Positions 46,711 through 50,664 of a DNA stretch of 50,664 bases are shown piece after piece. The notes below the pieces were generated by a model, which was not told the DNA's origin, searched no databases, and saw only the letters and a program-made list of their open reading frames with translations. A program made the translations under genes and the position numbers. Origin of the DNA: Bacillaceae bacterium JMAK1 (lineage in GTDB: Bacteria; Bacillota; Bacilli; Bacillales; Marinococcaceae); the NCBI GenBank assembly GCA_012970285.1, contig JIBW01000009.1, forward strand, positions 1 through 50,664, written 5' to 3'. Position 1 is the first letter of the stretch. Every line of letters begins with the position of its first letter.

Positions 46711-47697
46711 TTATAATCCCTCCTGAATTCGGAACAAAAGTCGCTCCATGATCAGTTGTGGGTTAACATTCGCGGACAAATATCGTTTCGCCTCCATAAC
46801 AGCTTTCATATTTGCCGCAAGCATTAATTCTGAACGATGCAGACCCTCGATGCGTAGTCGTTCCAACTGATCTGGATACGCAAGATCTTCTCTGCTCCAC
46901 TTTGTATAAAGTACATCTCGGTACCAGAATAGGATAAGGTCTAGCCCCGTCTCAATATGGTTCCTATCTTTAAAATGGACGTGCCATTTCTCTTGTAAAA
47001 AAAGCCTTGCTTGACGAGGTCTTAATAATACCTCTTCCGCCAATTGTATCACTACCTGGCGCCCGTGTACAATCCACGTTGACCGCTCTTCATCAGGAAT
47101 ATCTGCTGGTATTTCACGAATTCTAGCTTTGATTGCAGCAAGTACTTCTGTTTCCCCTTCGTTTTGAAAAACTTTTTGCCGTTCAACTTCAGACAATGGG
47201 GCAAATGTTAATACTTGTGACCTCGATACGATCGTAGGTAATAGAAAATGTAAATTTGAAGTAATTAAAATCGCTAACGTTTCTCCTTCTGGTTCTTCAA
47301 GAAACGTGAGCAAGCTATTCGCCGCACTTGCGGTCATTAGATCGGCTTCCTCAATGATGTAGACTTTTCGAACCGACTCCATTCCTTTGTACGTAAACTC
47401 TTTTTGAAGCCGTTCAACTTGATGCTTCTTAATCGATTGTCCGTCAGGCTTAATTGACGTGACATCGGGGTGATTTCCAGATTCTACACGCCTGCAATCA
47501 CTACACTCTCCACACGGCTTGTCTACCTTGTCTTTTTGACATAAAAAGGCACGACAAAGCAGCGAAGCCGCTGATACTTGTTCAGAACGATCTTCGCCTT
47601 CAAATATATATGCGTGAGGAAGCCGCTCTCTTACGACAGCATGTCGGAGCAACTTAGCAACGACAGGTTGCCTCGTTTGCAGTTGTTCCCATTTCAT
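46711..47697 (-). CDS. holB: DNA polymerase III delta prime subunit
   Basis: Delta prime is part of the clamp loader of the replicative polymerase. The 328-residue AAA+-related protein lacks a functional P-loop (YIFEGEDRSEQVSAASLLCR), as expected for delta prime. It keeps the zinc module CGECSDCRR and the sensor-type region EEADLMTASAANSLLTFLEE, ending in an SRS(Q) arginine motif (TIVSRSQVL). In B. subtilis yaaR lies between darA and holB; here it is absent. Confidence 0.95.
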   Translation of the reverse strand: MKWEQLQTRQPVVAKLLRHAVVRERLPHAYIFEGEDRSEQVSAASLLCRAFLCQKDKVDKPCGECSDCRRVESGNHPDVTSIKPDGQSIKKHQVERLQKEFTYKGMESVRKVYIIEEADLMTASAANSLLTFLEEPEGETLAILITSNLHFLLPTIVSRSQVLTFAPLSEVERQKVFQNEGETEVLAAIKARIREIPADIPDEERSTWIVHGRQVVIQLAEEVLLRPRQARLFLQEKWHVHFKDRNHIETGLDLILFWYRDVLYTKWSREDLAYPDQLERLRIEGLHRSELMLAANMKAVMEAKRYLSANVNPQLIMERLLFRIQEGL

Positions 47698-47721
47698 TGA
47701 TGAGCGCCCTCCTCTTAATCA

Positions 47722-48075
<354 letters not shown>

Positions 48076-48124
48076 TCATTACGTAGTTTACTGTCTTAAT
48101 CATACTGGATGATGTCAACAAAAA

Positions 48125-48769
48125 CTAGTCTCTGTTTTTGTTGACGATAAAGTCCTCAATGACCTGAGTCACTTCTTGAATGACTGAATGAATGGGTGCC
48201 TCTGCATTTATAATACGATACCGTTCCTCGTTTTGTGACGCAAGTTCAAGGTAAGCTTTTCTAACGGTTAAATGAAAATCAACCTTTTCTTTATCTAAGC
48301 GATTTGTTTCCCTTGCGTTACCGTGAATTCGCGCCTGACCAACTTCTACTGGCAAATCAAACAACAAGGTGATATCAGGCATTCTTCCTTCAATGGCAAA
48401 ATCGTTAACTCGCTGAATTTCTTCGACACCAATACCTCGTGCTGCGCCTTGATAAGCAATACTGCTATCAACAAAGCGATCACATAGAACGATCTTTCCT
48501 TCCTCCAAGCCGGGTAGGATACGTTCAACGAGGTGTTGCCGTCTTGCGGCTGCAAACAACAACGCTTCCGTTCGTGCTTCAACTTCAATCGTTTGATCGT
48601 CTAACAAATAGTGACGAATTTTCTCTGCAAGTGCGACGCCCCCAGGCTCTCGCGTTGTATCTACACGATGTCCCTTTTGCTGCAATTGTTCTGCAACCGC
48701 CTTAAGGACTGTAGACTTCCCTGCTCCTTCGCCACCCTCAAATGTAATAAATAAACCTGAATGATTCAT
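48125..48769 (-). CDS. tmk: Thymidylate kinase
   Basis: Tmk phosphorylates dTMP to dTDP. The 214-residue protein has the P-loop FEGGEGAGKSTVLKAV (residue 10), the DR motif REPGG and LCDRFVDSSIAYQGAARGIG (residues about 90-110), with the lid region NRLDKE. It starts four bases after yaaO. Confidence 0.97.
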   Translation of the reverse strand: MNHSGLFITFEGGEGAGKSTVLKAVAEQLQQKGHRVDTTREPGGVALAEKIRHYLLDDQTIEVEARTEALLFAAARRQHLVERILPGLEEGKIVLCDRFVDSSIAYQGAARGIGVEEIQRVNDFAIEGRMPDITLLFDLPVEVGQARIHGNARETNRLDKEKVDFHLTVRKAYLELASQNEERYRIINAEAPIHSVIQEVTQVIEDFIVNKNRD

Positions 48770-48772
48770 CGT

Positions 48773-50182
48773 TCACCTCGATTTACGAACAAGAACTTGT
48801 CCGTTTCTAACATGTTCTTCATTTTGTAACTTTCCACCTTGAGCCATCCACTCTGACAAGTAGTGTAGTCGCCTCACATCAATGGTTTCTCCTGCAATAA
48901 ACAAAGGGATCCCCGGAGGATAAGGAACAATATTCTCTGCGATTACCTTTCCTGCTGAAGTTTCCATTGAACATAATTCAACTTCATAATCAACTAAGAA
49001 CGCTTTTTCAATTGTTGCACGAGTATACGCTGGATAATGAGGCAATTGCCGTTTCTTTATCATCACTCGTTGACCTGCATACGCATCAACGATACGCGTT
49101 TTTAGATCGATCGCTTCTTCGTCTTCCAATAATAATGGAAGAAATAGTAAAACATAATCATGGTTACTTAATTCAACATAGATTTGTTGTTTTTGGAGCA
49201 CCTTCTCCCACTGCAGACCTGTATATGGTTCAGGTGCTCTTAATACGAGCTTTAAAGGGTCCTCGTTTGGTACGTATGTATCTTTAGGCAGTCTTGCCTT
49301 TAATTCATCATGAAACGCCCACAGTCTCTTTGCAGGCTCATTAGAACGAACTTCTGCAACATAGGCTCTTGCAGCATCTAAAGAAGCCATAATTACGTAA
49401 GATGGACTACTTGATTGGAATCGTCGTAACCACGGTCGTATTCGTTGCTCATCGTCTTTATTTTTCACATGTAAATATGCGCCCATCGTTAACGCTGGTA
49501 ACGTTTTATGTGCCGATTGTACAACAACATCCGCACCTGCTTCTAATGAAGAGAGCGGAAACTGTTCATCACTATGTAGATGAGCACCATGGGCTTCATC
49601 AACGAGCACTCGTTTATCGTTCATTTTCGCATACTGAACAACACGTTGAATCTCGCCAACATTCCCAAAGTAACTCGGTGATGAAAGAACAATAACCTCT
49701 GCCTCTTTATAAGCATCAATCGCTGAGACGAGTGTGTGTAAAGAAACCCCTTTAGATAGCCCTGTTTGCTCATCAAACGTAGGACTAACAAACACAACTT
49801 CAACACCAATCATCTCTAAACCATGGATAATCGATTGGTGTACATCACGTTGCACAATTACAGGTACACTAGGACGACAAAATGCTGACAACATCGCCAA
49901 ATTCCCAACGGTAGAGCCTCCAACTAAAAACATCGACGCTCCCGTTTGGTAATGCTCTGCCGTCAGCTTTTCTGCTTGTTGAATGACACCAGAAGGTGCA
50001 TGCAAATCATCAAACCCAGGCAACTCAGTTTGATCGAGTCTCATAATCGTCTCATAATACTCTTGGTAGATCCCTTTCGGTAACTTTCCATTTTTATGAC
50101 CAGGCACGTGCAATGAAATTGGATCCGTATCTGCATGGTGTACCAGATGATCAAGTAAAGGTGTAGACTTCGTATTCATCAT
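48773..50182 (-). CDS. yaaO: PLP-dependent Orn/Lys/Arg decarboxylase family protein YaaO
   Basis: The 469-residue protein is a short member of the group III basic amino-acid decarboxylases (SpeA/YaaO branch). It has SLHVPGHKNG at the N-terminus, LPGFDDLHAPSG, the PLP-binding aspartate in LVDEAHGAH and the Schiff-base lysine in VVQSAHKTLPALT. Substrate could be arginine, lysine or ornithine; the motif set does not decide. It lies upstream of tmk with a 3-base gap, as in B. subtilis. The xpaC and yaaN genes seen there are absent. Confidence 0.9.
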   Translation of the reverse strand: MMNTKSTPLLDHLVHHADTDPISLHVPGHKNGKLPKGIYQEYYETIMRLDQTELPGFDDLHAPSGVIQQAEKLTAEHYQTGASMFLVGGSTVGNLAMLSAFCRPSVPVIVQRDVHQSIIHGLEMIGVEVVFVSPTFDEQTGLSKGVSLHTLVSAIDAYKEAEVIVLSSPSYFGNVGEIQRVVQYAKMNDKRVLVDEAHGAHLHSDEQFPLSSLEAGADVVVQSAHKTLPALTMGAYLHVKNKDDEQRIRPWLRRFQSSSPSYVIMASLDAARAYVAEVRSNEPAKRLWAFHDELKARLPKDTYVPNEDPLKLVLRAPEPYTGLQWEKVLQKQQIYVELSNHDYVLLFLPLLLEDEEAIDLKTRIVDAYAGQRVMIKKRQLPHYPAYTRATIEKAFLVDYEVELCSMETSAGKVIAENIVPYPPGIPLFIAGETIDVRRLHYLSEWMAQGGKLQNEEHVRNGQVLVRKSR

Positions 50183-50244
50183 TTCCTGGACATTCCCTTA
50201 CAACTTTATCACTTTCATTATAACAAAGTTTAGAAGTGAGCTCA

Positions 50245-50433
50245 TTAATGAGTCAACAGCAGGTTCATCTTACTTTTACGTAATTGCTCTACATACCATT
50301 GGTAATTCGCATCTTCAATCTCTAACTCTACAATCGCTCTTTCACAGTCTTTACATAGCCACATGGACATTAAGTACATCCCTTGAACGGACTCATTTTT
50401 ACAAACCCCGCACTCTTGTCTTGAAATCCTCAT
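50245..50433 (-). CDS. gin: Anti-sigma factor Gin (CsfB)
   Basis: Gin inhibits sigma-G (and sigma-E) until the right compartment and time. The protein of 62-64 residues has two zinc-binding cysteine pairs, CGVC near the N-terminus and CKDC around residue 31, followed by a helical tail. ATG 50433 has GGGAG eight bases upstream; the ATG at 50439 is only two bases away from it. The promoter upstream has a clear sigma-F pattern, matching the known forespore expression of csfB. Confidence 0.9.
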   Translation of the reverse strand: MRISRQECGVCKNESVQGMYLMSMWLCKDCERAIVELEIEDANYQWYVEQLRKSKMNLLLTH

Positions 50434-50466
50434 CTCCATCTCTCCCTTTACGACCGTATTCGATCT

Positions 50467-50495
50467 TAGTGTTTCCTAAATTCATAGAAATATAC
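50467..50495 (-). promoter_or_regulatory. Sigma-F-type promoter of gin
   Basis: On the minus strand GTATA (50491-50495) and GGAAACACTA (50467-50476) are separated by 14 bases. The -10 fits GGNNANANTR at every fixed position. It lies about 30 bases upstream of gin, which B. subtilis transcribes with sigma-F. Confidence 0.75.
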
Positions 50496-50620
50496 TTAGT
50501 CAAAGGTATGAGAGTGCCGTTTATAATAAAAAGACGTTAAATCAGAGCCCATTAGTTCAGTCTATGGTTCGAAATCAATAAAAGTGCCTGTATGGATAAT
50601 AAAAAGAAGCTTACCAGTTA

Positions 50621-50662
50621 CAAAAACAAAAAAGCACGAAGTTCAAAAGAACTTCGTGCTTT
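50621..50662 (-). terminator. Terminator of an upstream gene beyond the window edge
   Basis: AAAGCACGAAGTTC / GAACTTCGTGCTTT (50631-50662) is a perfect 14-base stem with loop TTTT, followed by TTTTTTG on the minus strand. It must end a minus-strand transcript that begins outside the window. In B. subtilis an rRNA operon precedes csfB, but nothing here proves that. Confidence 0.85.
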
Positions 50663-50664
50663 GA

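Overview
The window is a stretch of chromosome from a spore-forming member of the Bacillaceae. The gene order follows, almost gene for gene, the Bacillus subtilis origin-proximal segment from csfB/gin to lysS, read on the minus strand. Sporulation genes (gin, yabG, sspF, spoVG, spoVT, fin, yabP, yabQ, spoIIE) and abrB confirm a spore former. The very acidic substrate-binding protein and FtsH tail hint at a salt- or alkali-adapted species, but that is inference and the genus is not fixed.

Layout from right to left, which is the direction of transcription: gin (with a sigma-F promoter), yaaO, tmk, darA, holB, ricT, yabA, a fused trmN6-GIY-YIG gene and rsmI (50.4-43.6 kb). Next come abrB on the plus strand and metS behind a methionine T-box leader. 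They are followed by tatD, rnmV, ksgA, yabG, veg, sspF, ispE, purR, yabJ, spoVG, glmU, prs, ctc, pth, fin, mfd and spoVT (42.9-25.2 kb).

At 21.2-25.1 kb the conserved order is interrupted where B. subtilis carries yabM. This segment holds an oligopeptide-binding lipoprotein and an MFS exporter on the plus strand, plus a convergent GntR/FCD regulator. The order then resumes with mazG, hslR, yabP, yabQ, divIC, yabR, tRNA-Met, spoIIE, yabS and yabT. A two-gene ThrE-type exporter follows, then tilS, hpt, ftsH, coaX, hslO, cysK, pabA, folP, folB, folK, yazB and lysS. The left edge holds two tandem promoters pointing out of the window, as expected for the rRNA operon that follows lysS in B. subtilis.

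The genes serve translation (LysS, MetS, TilS, KsgA, RsmI, RnmV, Pth), folate synthesis, cysteine and PRPP metabolism, DNA replication and repair, and several sporulation stages. The most unusual element is upstream of the MFS exporter. There, two start-stop mini-ORFs, each with its own Shine-Dalgarno sequence, precede a hairpin that hides the exporter's ribosome-binding site. The second overlaps a possible 10-codon leader peptide. This resembles translational attenuation of antibiotic-resistance genes. A second novelty is the in-frame fusion of TrmN6 with its YazA-type neighbour.
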